A stretch of DNA of 64,000 bases, from the NCBI RefSeq assembly GCF_000622225.1, contig NZ_JHWD01000007.1, positions 124,001-188,000 of the forward strand, written 5' to 3'. The stretch is from Roseomonas mucosa ATCC BAA-692 (GTDB lineage Bacteria > Pseudomonadota > Alphaproteobacteria > Acetobacterales > Acetobacteraceae). The first letter of the stretch is position 1. Each line of letters opens with the position of its first letter. The position numbers and the translations under genes were made by a program. This document shows, piece by piece, positions 8,705-16,797 of the stretch. The notes beneath the pieces were generated by a model. That model had not been told where the DNA came from and ran no database searches. It saw only the letters and a list, made by a program, of their open reading frames with translations.

Positions 8705-8724
8705 CCCAACTTGTAGATGGGATG
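8702..8724 (-). promoter_or_regulatory. Inverted repeat over the XRE start codon
   Basis: CATCCCA (8702-8708) and TGGGATG (8718-8724) form a 7-bp inverted repeat with a 9-nt spacer. The left arm includes the start codon of the XRE gene. It could be an autorepression operator or an mRNA hairpin hiding the start. Confidence 0.4.
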
Positions 8725-8822
8725 CGGATTTGCCGCGTCAATATCACCCAAAAAGGTTGAAACGGCTTACAATCACTCCATCTTGTGACCATCCGCGCCA
8801 TTCAACCGGAAGGGGGAGAGCC

Positions 8823-10664
8823 GTGCCGCACCACACGCCGCTCATCGCGACGATCAGTGTCGGCCTCGTGCTGGCCTTCGCCTTCGGCCTCCTCGCCCAC
8901 CGGCTGAAGATCTCTCCGCTGGTGGGCTACCTGATGGCCGGCGTCGCCGTCGGCCCCTTCACCCCCGGCTTCGTCGCCGATGCCGAGCTGGCCGCGGAAC
9001 TCGCCGAGATTGGCGTCATCCTCCTGATGTTCGCGGTGGGGCTGCATTTCTCGCTGAAGGACCTGATGTCGGTCCGCAACATCGCCGTGCCCGGCGCCGT
9101 GGTGCAGATCGCCGTCGCCACGCTGATGGGCATGGCCTTGGCCTGGGCCCTGGGCTGGAGCCTCCAGGCCGGCATGGTCTTCGGCCTCGCCCTGTCCGTC
9201 GCCAGCACCGTGGTGCTCACCCGTGCCCTGGGCGAAAGGCGCCTGCTGGAGACCGAGCGCGGGCGGATCGCGGTCGGCTGGCTGGTGGTGGAGGATCTGG
9301 TGATGGTGGTGGCGCTGGTGCTGCTGCCGGTGGTCGGCCAGATCTCCGCCGGCGGCAGCGTCTCGGCCGGCGAGGTGGCCACGATCCTCGGCATCACCCT
9401 GGCGAAGGTCTCGGCCTTCGTCGCGGTGATGCTGCTGGTGGGCCGCCGCGTCATTCCGATGATCATGCACTACGTCGCCCATACCGGCTCGCGCGAGCTG
9501 TTCCGGCTCGCCGTCTATGCGCTGGCGCTCGGCGTGGCGGCGGGCGCGGCCTCGCTCTTCGAGGTTTCCTTCGCCCTGGGTGCCTTCTTCGCCGGCATGG
9601 TGATGGCGGAAAGCCAGCTTTCCCAGCGCGCGACCGAGGAGGCGCTGCCCTTGCGCGACGCCTTCGCGGTGCTGTTCTTCGTCTCGGTCGGCATGCTGTT
9701 CGACCCGAAGGTGCTGGTGGAGGCGCCCTGGGCGGTGCTCGGCACCATCGCCATCATCGTGCTGGGCAAGTCCGCCGCCGCCTGGATGATCGTGCGCGCC
9801 TTCGGCCATCCCAACGGCACCGCCGTCACCATCTCCGCCAGCCTGGCGCAGATCGGCGAGTTCTCCTTCATCCTGGCCGGCCTGGGCGTCAGCATGAAGC
9901 TGCTGCCGGAGGAAGGGCGCGACCTGGTCCTGGCCGGCGCCATCCTCTCGATCTTCCTGAACCCCTTCATCTTCGCCCTGGCCGAGCGCCGCCCTGCCCG
10001 CCGCTATCCGAAGGAGGAGGTGGCCGTTGCCGCCCCGGCCGACGCCTCGGCGATGGAGCGGGTGCAGGAGGAGATCCCCGGCCCCGGCGAGCAGACGGCG
10101 ACCACCCTGGCCGACCACGACGTGCTGATCGGCTATGGCCGCGTCGGCCGGATCGTCGGCGACGGGCTGCTGGAGGCGGGCCGGCCGGTCCTGGTCTTCG
10201 ACGACCGGGAGGATTCGCTGGAGCGCGCCCGCGCCGCCGGGGCGGAGGTGATCGAGGGCAATGCCGCCGACCCGCAGGTCCTGGCCCTGGGCAACATCGC
10301 CGGTGCCCGCCGCCTCTTCGTCACCGTGCCGGAGGCCTTCGAGGCCGGCCAGGTGGTGGAACAGGCCCGCGCGCTGAACCCGCGGCTGGAGATCGTGGCC
10401 CGGGCGCATTCCGACGCCACGGTGGAGCACCTGTCCCGGCTCGGCGCGAACCTCGCCGTGATGGGCGAGCGCGAGATCGCGCGGCGCATGCTGGAGGCGG
10501 CCCTGCCGGAGGATTCCGAGCTCGCCGCCGCCGAGCAGGCGGCCGGGCTGCTCCCCGTCCCGCGCCAAGCCGTGGCCCAGACACTGGACGAGGCCCTGAA
10601 CCGGGCGCCGGACCGGGATGCCGGGCCGGCCCCGGACCGCGCCGCGAACCAGACGGCCGGGTGA
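8823..10664 (+). CDS. ybaL: YbaL/KefB-type monovalent cation:proton antiporter with TrkA-N domain
   Basis: A 613-residue CPA2 antiporter. The first 380 or so residues form the multi-helix Na+/H+ exchanger domain; stretches such as ISPLVGYLMAGV, GPFTPGFVADAEL and LRDAFAVLFFVSVGMLFDP match the family of E. coli YbaL closely. Residues from about 430 form a TrkA-N Rossmann domain (DHDVLIGYGRVGRIVGDGLLE) that senses nucleotide or thiol ligands in Kef proteins. The tail is Pro/Ala/Asp-rich. Start is GTG at 8823, preceded by AAGGGGGAG; the open frame runs far upstream but homology begins here. It probably exports K+ in exchange for H+ under electrophile or pH stress. It converges with the DUF4396 gene 13 nt away. 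Confidence 0.92.
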   Translation: MPHHTPLIATISVGLVLAFAFGLLAHRLKISPLVGYLMAGVAVGPFTPGFVADAELAAELAEIGVILLMFAVGLHFSLKDLMSVRNIAVPGAVVQIAVATLMGMALAWALGWSLQAGMVFGLALSVASTVVLTRALGERRLLETERGRIAVGWLVVEDLVMVVALVLLPVVGQISAGGSVSAGEVATILGITLAKVSAFVAVMLLVGRRVIPMIMHYVAHTGSRELFRLAVYALALGVAAGAASLFEVSFALGAFFAGMVMAESQLSQRATEEALPLRDAFAVLFFVSVGMLFDPKVLVEAPWAVLGTIAIIVLGKSAAAWMIVRAFGHPNGTAVTISASLAQIGEFSFILAGLGVSMKLLPEEGRDLVLAGAILSIFLNPFIFALAERRPARRYPKEEVAVAAPADASAMERVQEEIPGPGEQTATTLADHDVLIGYGRVGRIVGDGLLEAGRPVLVFDDREDSLERARAAGAEVIEGNAADPQVLALGNIAGARRLFVTVPEAFEAGQVVEQARALNPRLEIVARAHSDATVEHLSRLGANLAVMGEREIARRMLEAALPEDSELAAAEQAAGLLPVPRQAVAQTLDEALNRAPDRDAGPAPDRAANQTAG

Positions 10665-10677
10665 CACGACGCGGGGT

Positions 10678-11436
10678 TCACATCCGCTCCTTGATGCCGC
10701 GCCGGATCAGCCACCAGTTCACCGGATAGGTTGTGGCGAAGCCCACCACCATGGCGCCCTGCATCATCAGCCAATAGGCCCAGGCGGAAGGCTCCAGCCC
10801 CGGCAGGGCCTGGGCCGCCAGCGCCATGACCGCGAACATGCCGGCCTGATAGGCCAGCAGGGACAGCGTATCGATCTTCACCGCCGCCACCAGCCCGTCC
10901 CGGAGCCCCAGCCCGCGCATCGGCGCGACGGCGAGGTACTGGAACAGGATGCCGAAGAGATAGGCCAGCACGAAGGAAAGCCCGAGTCGGCCGAACAGCA
11001 AGGAGCCGAACAGCGTCACCCCGACGGCGGCGGCCAGCCCTTCCGCCAGGATGTCGCCCAGCGCGCAGCCCGCCCCGCAATGCGTGGCGCCCTTGAACAC
11101 CGCCTGCCACATCGGGCTTCGAGAGGCCCCGTGAGAGCCGTGCCGCATGGCGTGGTGGTCCATCGGGCGGTGTTCCGCCCGTGACCCACCCGGGGAATGA
11201 TGCGCGGCGGCCTCCCCGCCCCGGGCCTCTCCCTGCGGCCGCGCCCGCCCGAACCAGCCGTAGAAGACCAGCCCCAAGGGACCCCAGTAGAGCATGGTGA
11301 GCGGCCAGACCGCCTCCATCACCCCCATGGGCTGGCGCCGACCGAGGAGCAGGATGTCCAAGAGAACCGCCAGCGCGGCCAGCACCGACAGGCCGATATG
11401 GAGTGCGGCGAGGGTATTCAGCCAGTCCGGGACCAC
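10678..11436 (-). CDS. DUF4396 integral membrane protein with His-rich loop
   Basis: About 252 residues: two N-terminal hydrophobic helices, a His-rich cytoplasmic or periplasmic loop near residues 80-110 (HHSPGG, EHRPMDHHAMRHGSHG), then a motif with two cysteines (HCGAGCALGD) and four further hydrophobic helices. This is the DUF4396 pattern; function is not established. The His/Cys content suggests metal handling. Start is a GTG with a full AAGGAGG 4 nt upstream; the longer frame from 11478 lacks such a site. A CueR-like dyad lies 34-57 bp upstream, which fits metal induction. Confidence 0.8.
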   Translation of the reverse strand: MVPDWLNTLAALHIGLSVLAALAVLLDILLLGRRQPMGVMEAVWPLTMLYWGPLGLVFYGWFGRARPQGEARGGEAAAHHSPGGSRAEHRPMDHHAMRHGSHGASRSPMWQAVFKGATHCGAGCALGDILAEGLAAAVGVTLFGSLLFGRLGLSFVLAYLFGILFQYLAVAPMRGLGLRDGLVAAVKIDTLSLLAYQAGMFAVMALAAQALPGLEPSAWAYWLMMQGAMVVGFATTYPVNWWLIRRGIKERM

Positions 11437-11469
11437 GATGCCTCCTTGGCGTGCCGGAATCTGGCCGTT

Positions 11470-11493
11470 AGCTCCCACCCCCCAGGGGAAGGT
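11470..11493 (-). promoter_or_regulatory. MerR/CueR-like operator-promoter of the DUF4396 gene
   Basis: Read on the - strand, ACCTTCCCC is followed after a short G-rich centre by GGGAGCT, an imperfect dyad resembling operators of copper-responsive MerR regulators. A weak -35 (CTGAAA) and -10 (near GCTAAC) flank it with a 19-21 nt spacer, longer than normal as in MerR-type promoters. An 11-bp tandem TTCAGGAAGG (11494-11503, 11505-11514 on +) adjoins it. No MerR gene is in the window. Confidence 0.4.
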
Positions 11494-11619
11494 TTCAGGA
11501 AGGCTTCAGGAAGGTTCCGGGGAGGGTCGCGCGGGGTGGAGCCGCACGGGTGGCCCGGCTGCCCACGAAATGACCGATCTGGCCATGCCGGCGGCGTATG
11601 GGCGGCGGGAAGGGCGTGT

Positions 11620-11766
11620 TCAGTAGCCCTGGATCATCAGCGCCAGTTCCGCCAGACCCCAGGATGCCAGCAGGCCGAGCAGCCCGGCCATGACGGCCTC
11701 CTGGAACACCAGCGGCAAGGGGCGGCGGCGGGTCGCCGAGACACAGGGGGGAAGAGGCTGGGCCAT
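11620..11766 (-). CDS. Small putative membrane protein
   Basis: A 48-residue frame, MAQPLPPCVSATRRRP followed by one hydrophobic helix (about residues 26-46, LLGLLASWGLAELALMI). It sits alone between the DUF4396 promoter and the ATP-grasp gene. There is no clear Shine-Dalgarno and no family I recognise. The positive-inside charge before a single helix is what a real single-pass peptide would show, but it could be chance. Confidence 0.3.
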   Translation of the reverse strand: MAQPLPPCVSATRRRPLPLVFQEAVMAGLLGLLASWGLAELALMIQGY

Positions 11767-11951
11767 GCCCCGATCATGCACGAACAAAACGTGAACACAA
11801 TGGAAAAATGCCGGAAGGGCACCTGGCCTCCAGCCCGGTTCCCGGCTCCGGAAGCGGCGCCGGGCCGATGATGATGCGAAATATCGTGCTGCCGGCCAGG
11901 AACACGCACCGTCCCACTTTTCCGGCACGTGCCTTGCTGTACGCTCATACC

Positions 11952-13496
11952 ATGGTCGCCAAAGCCTTCGACGAAATGAACGCTGACGGGGAGATCAGGC
12001 CGCCCTATGCGGGCCTGGCTCGCTACCTCGACAAGCACGGGCCCGGAGCCCTGGACGCCAAGAGACGGGAAGCCGAGGTGCTGTTCCGCCGCATCGGCGT
12101 CACCTTCGCCGTCTATTCGGACGGCGGCGACCCCGAGCGGCTGATCCCCTTTGACGTCCTGCCGCGCATCCTCGCCCGCGCCGAGTGGGACCGGCTTGCA
12201 GCCGGGCTGGAACAGCGGGTCAAGGCGCTGAACGCCTTCCTGCAGGACATCTACAACGGGCAGCGCATTCTGGAGGAAGGCGTGATCCCCTCCGCGCTGG
12301 TGCTGGAGAACGAGGGCTACCGGAAGGAGATGACGGGCTTCACCCCGCCTGCCGGGGTCTGGACGGTGATCTCCGGCATCGACCTCGTGCGCACCGGCCC
12401 GGACGCCTTCTTCGTACTGGAGGACAACTGCCGCATCCCCTCCGGCGTCTCCTACATGCTGGAGAACCGGGAGGCGATGATGCGCCTCCTGCCGCAGCTC
12501 TGCGCCGCGCACCGCATCGCGCCGGTGAGCCACTACCCCGAGGAGCTGCTGGAAACGCTCAAGGCCATCGCCCCGGAGGATGCCGGCGACAGCCCGACCG
12601 TGGTGGTTCTCACCCCCGGCCCCTACAACAGCGCCTATTACGAGCACTCCTTCCTGGCCGACGAGATGGGCGTGGAACTGGTCGAGGGCCACGACCTCTT
12701 CGTCAAGGACGACACGGTCTTCATGCGCACCACCGCCGGGCCGCAGCGGGTGGACGTGATCTACCGCCGCGTGGACGACGAGTGGATCGACCCCGAGGTC
12801 TTCCGCCCCGACAGCGCGCTGGGCGTGCCCGGGCTGATGCGCGCCTACCGCGCCGGCACGGTGGCGCTGGCCAACGCCCCCGGAGCCGGGGTGGCCGACG
12901 ACAAGGCCGTCTATCCCTATGTGCCGGAGATGATCCGCTTCTACCTGAACGAGGAGCCGATCCTGCAGAACGTGCAGACCTTCATGTGCTCCCGCGACGA
13001 TGACCGCGCCCATGTGCTGACCAACCTCGACAAGCTGGTGGTCAAGCTCGCCCGCGGCTCCGGTGGCTACGGCATGCTGGTCGGCCCGCATGCGACCGAG
13101 GCGGAGCGCGAGGAGTTCGCCGCGCGCATCCGCGCCCGGCCGGAGGACTACATCGCCCAGCCGACGCTCGCGCTGTCCACCGTGCCGACGGTGACGGAGG
13201 ATGGCCAGCTCGCTCCCCGCCATGTCGATCTCCGCCCCTTCGTCCTGATGGGCAAGGAGGTCCGCATGGTGCCCGGCGGCCTGACCCGCGTGGCGCTGCG
13301 CGAAGGCTCGCTCGTGGTCAATTCCTCCCAGGGCGGTGGCACCAAGGACACCTGGGTGGTCGAGGACCGGATGGTGCAGCAGATGGGGCCGCGCGGCATG
13401 ACCCAGTCGATGGGAGGCATGACGCAGTCCATGGCGCCGATGCCACCGCTCTTCCCGCCGCCCGCGCCTCCGGGCGCGACGGAGGATCAGGCCTGA
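11952..13496 (+). CDS. Circularly permuted ATP-grasp protein (Anbu-associated amidoligase)
   Basis: A 514-residue circularly permuted type 2 ATP-grasp (DUF404/407 family). It begins DEMNADGEIRPPYAGLARYL and has the typical blocks LNAFLQDIYNGQRIL, FVLEDNCRIPSGVSYMLENR, KLVVKLARGSGGYGMLVGP and DLRPFVLMGKEVRMVPGGLTRVAL. Family members are predicted amide-bond-forming enzymes. I chose ATG 11952, which gives the family's normal N-terminus. The last 50 residues are unusual: Met/Gln/Pro-rich with GMTQSM repeated. The stop overlaps the alpha-E start by one base (TGATG), so the two are translationally coupled. Together with the alpha-E and Anbu genes it forms a predicted peptide synthesis/turnover module. 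Confidence 0.92.
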   Translation: MVAKAFDEMNADGEIRPPYAGLARYLDKHGPGALDAKRREAEVLFRRIGVTFAVYSDGGDPERLIPFDVLPRILARAEWDRLAAGLEQRVKALNAFLQDIYNGQRILEEGVIPSALVLENEGYRKEMTGFTPPAGVWTVISGIDLVRTGPDAFFVLEDNCRIPSGVSYMLENREAMMRLLPQLCAAHRIAPVSHYPEELLETLKAIAPEDAGDSPTVVVLTPGPYNSAYYEHSFLADEMGVELVEGHDLFVKDDTVFMRTTAGPQRVDVIYRRVDDEWIDPEVFRPDSALGVPGLMRAYRAGTVALANAPGAGVADDKAVYPYVPEMIRFYLNEEPILQNVQTFMCSRDDDRAHVLTNLDKLVVKLARGSGGYGMLVGPHATEAEREEFAARIRARPEDYIAQPTLALSTVPTVTEDGQLAPRHVDLRPFVLMGKEVRMVPGGLTRVALREGSLVVNSSQGGGTKDTWVVEDRMVQQMGPRGMTQSMGGMTQSMAPMPPLFPPPAPPGATEDQA

Positions 13497-14425
13497 TGCT
13501 CGCCCGCACCGCCGACAGCCTCTTCTGGCTGGCCCGCTACAACGAGCGCGCCGGCAACCTCGCCCGGGCGCTCGCCTCCAGCCTGCGCATGGCCTCGCTC
13601 ACCACCATGGACGGGGAGGACGGCGAATGGCGGCACCTCCTCGTCGCCTCCGGCACCGACACCAGCTTTCGCGGCCGCTACGAGGAATGCTCCGGCCGCG
13701 CGGCGGTGGAGTGGCTCACCCTCGACACCGGCAACCCCTCCTCCATCGCCTCCTGCCTGGAGGCCGCCCGCCGCAACGCCCGCACCGTCCGCACGGCGCT
13801 GACCGTGGACATGTGGGAAGCGGTGAACGACACCTGGATCGCGCTGCACCGCCTGGGCTCGGACGCCGTGCAGGACGACCAGCTCCCCGGATTCCTGGAC
13901 TGGGTGAAGTCCCGCACCCTGGCCTTCAACGGCGCCGCGGCGGACACCATGCTGCGCGACGACGCCTGGCGCTTCACCCATCTCGGCACCATGCTGGAAC
14001 GCGCCGACAACACCGCGCGCCTGCTGGACACCCGCCACATCCTCTTCGGCCCACAGCATCCGGAACACCACCTGCAATGCCAGGCGGTGCTGCGCTCGCT
14101 CTCCGCGCTGCGCGCCTACCAGTACATGTACCGCTCGCGGATCGAGCCTTCCCGCGTCGCCGAGCTCCTGCTGCTGCGGCGGGAGATGCCGCGCTCGCTG
14201 CGCTTCTGCTACATGCGGCTCGACCGCACGCTGGCGGATATCGAGGCGGAGGAGACGCTGATCTGCGGCGATTGCCGCACCATCTCCTCGGGCCTTCTCG
14301 CCCGCGTCAGCGGCAGGCCGGTCGCGGACATCCTGACGCCCGGACTGCACGGCTTCCTGACCGCCGCGATCAACGAGCACACCCGTCTCGGCGCCGAGAT
14401 CAGCCGCTGCTTCCTCAACGGCTGA
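13496..14425 (+). CDS. Alpha-E domain protein (DUF403)
   Basis: A 309-residue all-helical protein beginning MLARTADSLFWLARYNERAGNLARAL, the family's hallmark start, with DTRHILFGPQ and a C-terminal TRLGAEISRCF helix. Alpha-E proteins almost always accompany circularly permuted ATP-grasp proteins and are predicted to act with them in forming peptide or amide bonds; biochemical function is unproven. Its ATG overlaps the ATP-grasp TGA by one base, and the Anbu gene follows 19 nt later, so the three are probably one transcript. Confidence 0.9.
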   Translation: MLARTADSLFWLARYNERAGNLARALASSLRMASLTTMDGEDGEWRHLLVASGTDTSFRGRYEECSGRAAVEWLTLDTGNPSSIASCLEAARRNARTVRTALTVDMWEAVNDTWIALHRLGSDAVQDDQLPGFLDWVKSRTLAFNGAAADTMLRDDAWRFTHLGTMLERADNTARLLDTRHILFGPQHPEHHLQCQAVLRSLSALRAYQYMYRSRIEPSRVAELLLLRREMPRSLRFCYMRLDRTLADIEAEETLICGDCRTISSGLLARVSGRPVADILTPGLHGFLTAAINEHTRLGAEISRCFLNG

Positions 14426-14444
14426 TCAGGAAGGACGCGGGAGC

Positions 14445-15206
14445 ATGACCTATTGCGTCGGGCTTTTCCTCCGCCAGGGGCTGGTCATGCTCTCGGACAC
14501 CCGCACCAATGCGGGCGTCGATAACATCGCCACCTTCTGCAAGAACTACGCGGTCAGCGTGCCGGGGGAGCGCATGCTCTGCCTGCTTTCCTCCGGCAAC
14601 CTCGCCATCACCCAGGCGGTCTGGAACCGGCTGCAGGAAGGCGTCTTCCTGGAGGGCCAGCGCCAGACCCTGCTCACCGTCTCCTCCATGTTCCAGGCGG
14701 TGCAACTGGTCGGCGCCGCCGTCCGCGCCATCTACGCGACGGACGGGCCCAGCCTCTCGGCGCACCGGGTGGGCTTCTCCGTCTCCCTGATGCTGGGCGG
14801 GCAGATCGCGGGCGGGCCGATGCGGCTCTACCTCGTCTATGCCGCCGGCAACTTCGTCGAGGCCACGCCCGACACGCCCTTCCTGCAGATCGGCGAGACC
14901 AAGTACGGCAAACCCATGCTGGACCGGGTGCTGACGCACGAGACCGGGCTGGTGGACGGCATCAAGCTGACCCTGATCAGCATGGACGACACGCTGCGCT
15001 CCAACCTCACCGTCGGCCTGCCGCTGGACCTGTTGGTCTATGCGGAAGGCAGCCTGCGGATCGGGCTGCAACGCCGGATCAACGAAGACGACCCCTATTT
15101 CCGTGCCCTGCGCGAGAACTGGTCAAGCCGCCTGCGGGACACCTATGCCAGCCTGCCGGTGCCGGACTGGCTTCCAACCGGCGAGCCGCCGCCCATCCCG
15201 AGCTGA
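14445..15206 (+). CDS. Anbu-type proteasome-homologue peptidase
   Basis: A 253-residue Ntn-hydrolase of the Anbu (ancestral beta-subunit) type, related to HslV and 20S proteasome beta subunits. The protein begins MTYCVG. Removing Met1 would expose the catalytic Thr1, and SDTRTNAGVDNIATF supplies the conserved Asp17 (mature numbering) and a nearby Lys32. The conserved stretch LSSGNLAITQAV and the C-terminal DDPYFRALRENWSSRLRDTY complete the family pattern. Anbu proteins assemble into open helical rings and lack a known ATPase partner; no AAA+ unfoldase gene is in the window. It ends the ATP-grasp/alpha-E operon. The transglutaminase-like gene usually found in such loci is absent here. Confidence 0.92.
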   Translation: MTYCVGLFLRQGLVMLSDTRTNAGVDNIATFCKNYAVSVPGERMLCLLSSGNLAITQAVWNRLQEGVFLEGQRQTLLTVSSMFQAVQLVGAAVRAIYATDGPSLSAHRVGFSVSLMLGGQIAGGPMRLYLVYAAGNFVEATPDTPFLQIGETKYGKPMLDRVLTHETGLVDGIKLTLISMDDTLRSNLTVGLPLDLLVYAEGSLRIGLQRRINEDDPYFRALRENWSSRLRDTYASLPVPDWLPTGEPPPIPS

Positions 15207-15283
15207 GGCGCCACGAGGCTCCCCGGGCGCGCGGCAGCTTTTCTTCTTTGTTTCGCAACCACCGGCTGCTAGGGCGAAAGGTG

Positions 15284-16060
15284 ATGACGCCCGCGAGCAG
15301 CCAGCCGACGCCTCCGCGCCGGCGACGAGACGCGGCGTTCCCGAGCGGTATGCCGCGGAGCGCCCATCACGCCAGGATCGAGGGACGATCCCTGGCCCAC
15401 CGAGGCAGCGGCCTGAAGGCCCGCGGTGCCCTGGCGCTTGCCAGCGGATTGCTGCTGGCCGCGCCGGCCGCCCTGGCCAGGCCGGCGGAAAGCAAGCCGC
15501 CCCGGTCGGAACGCCCGGTGCGGGAAACCGGAGGCAGCCCGCGCGCCGCCTGCCTGTCGGCGGCACGGGAGGCGGAGGCCCGGAACGGCCTTCCTCAGGG
15601 CCTGCTGGTGGCAGTGGCGCTGGCGGAGTCCGGGCTGCACGCCTATGCGCTGAATATCGGCGGCCGCTCCTATTTTCCCGATACCTCCGAGGCCGCCCGG
15701 CGCCTCGTGGCCGGCGCCCGCCCCGGCCAGCCCATCATGGCCGGCTGCGTGCAGGTGAATGCCCGGGTCCATGCCGCGCGCTCCGACTGGCCGCTCGACC
15801 CGGCCCGCGCCACCGACTGGGCGGCCCGGCATTTACGCGCCAAGTACGACAGCACCGGCGACTGGGGTGATGCGATCCGGGCCTGGAACGGCGGCAGCCC
15901 CCGTACCCGGGACGAGCTGGTCTGCCGCGTCCAGGCGAAGCTGCAGGTGGCGAACCCGGCCTCCCGCCTGCTGGAGCGGGAGCAGTGCGGCACGCGTTTC
16001 GCCCGGGACCGCCGCAGCGGTGCGGCGCTGCTGGAGGTAGCCGAGGCGGGGGATCGCTGA
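15284..16060 (+). CDS. Exported lytic-transglycosylase-like protein
   Basis: About 258 residues from the ATG at 15284; the frame stays open upstream to 15248. A long N-region ends in a hydrophobic export segment (ALALASGLLLAAPAALA, about residues 47-65). The mature part has a SLT/VirB1-type fold: catalytic Glu115 in VAVALAESGLHAYALNI, MAGCVQVNARVHA, and LRAKYDSTGDWGDAIRAWNGG, which corresponds to the usual active-site Tyr/Asn region. It should cleave peptidoglycan glycan strands in the periplasm. It follows Anbu by 77 nt on the same strand, so co-transcription is possible but unproven. The substrate cannot be told from sequence. Confidence 0.78.
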   Translation: MTPASSQPTPPRRRRDAAFPSGMPRSAHHARIEGRSLAHRGSGLKARGALALASGLLLAAPAALARPAESKPPRSERPVRETGGSPRAACLSAAREAEARNGLPQGLLVAVALAESGLHAYALNIGGRSYFPDTSEAARRLVAGARPGQPIMAGCVQVNARVHAARSDWPLDPARATDWAARHLRAKYDSTGDWGDAIRAWNGGSPRTRDELVCRVQAKLQVANPASRLLEREQCGTRFARDRRSGAALLEVAEAGDR

Positions 16061-16126
16061 ACCCACGGCCGCCTTGCGGGAAGATTACGAAAACCACCAA
16101 GGATTTTCTCGCATAAAGTGTTAATC

Positions 16127-16666
16127 ATGCCCTTTCAGACAACCTGGAATGGGCAAGATACCCGAATGCATGATTCCAGTTGGATCCTGTCGCTCTTCGG
16201 CGCCTTTGTGCTCGGCTGGCTGGCGCTGCTGGGTTTGCGTATCCGACGCCCTGTCACGCTGAAAGCCGATGGCCAGGGCAGCATGGTTTCCGGTGGCCGC
16301 CTGCGCACGACCGCGACGCCCTTCGACGATTCCGAGCCCCAGGGCACGCTTCTGGCCGACCATCTCGAACTGCCCGTCGTGCTGCACTATGCGCGCCCCT
16401 CCGGGGCCGTGGATGTGGTGGAAGCGCGGATCGGGCGGCTCTTCGGCCATCACGATGGCAAGGGCCTCCGGATCGGCAGCCTGCAGACCCTGCCCGACCA
16501 GCCGAAGGGCTTCCGCCGCAACCTGCAGTTCTACCGGCTGCGAGGGCTGGAGGACCCGGCCACCGGGGTGGTGATGGTCGGCGATGCCGACAAGGCACAC
16601 TGGCTGGCGCAGAAGGCAGGGCTGCTGAAGCCTGCCCGGGAGGCGGCTGCGGTCCGGCCGGGATAG
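16127..16666 (+). CDS. Membrane-anchored protein of unknown function, faintly WYL-like
   Basis: Up to 179 residues. A single hydrophobic helix (WILSLFGAFVLGWLALLGL) is followed by a soluble domain. ATG 16127 and ATG 16166 are both possible starts; the second puts the helix almost at the N-terminus. The soluble part has an Arg/Gly pattern (RIGRLFGHHDGKGLRIGS, then GFRRNLQFYRLRGLEDPATG) that loosely recalls WYL ligand-binding domains, where aromatic and Arg residues precede an FR-x-DRI-like strand. That resemblance is weak and I do not assign a family. It lies 66 nt after the transglycosylase gene on the same strand. Confidence 0.65.
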   Translation: MPFQTTWNGQDTRMHDSSWILSLFGAFVLGWLALLGLRIRRPVTLKADGQGSMVSGGRLRTTATPFDDSEPQGTLLADHLELPVVLHYARPSGAVDVVEARIGRLFGHHDGKGLRIGSLQTLPDQPKGFRRNLQFYRLRGLEDPATGVVMVGDADKAHWLAQKAGLLKPAREAAAVRPG

Positions 16667-16797
16667 GGCCGCCTTCGCGCATCGCCGCCTCGTTCCGGCA
16701 TCCCCACCGGGCGCGACCGCGCCCCGGCCCTCCCTTCCTCCTGGCATCGCCCGGCCCGCTGTGGCGTTGTCCCCTCTCTGCCAGGACGGGCCGCCGC

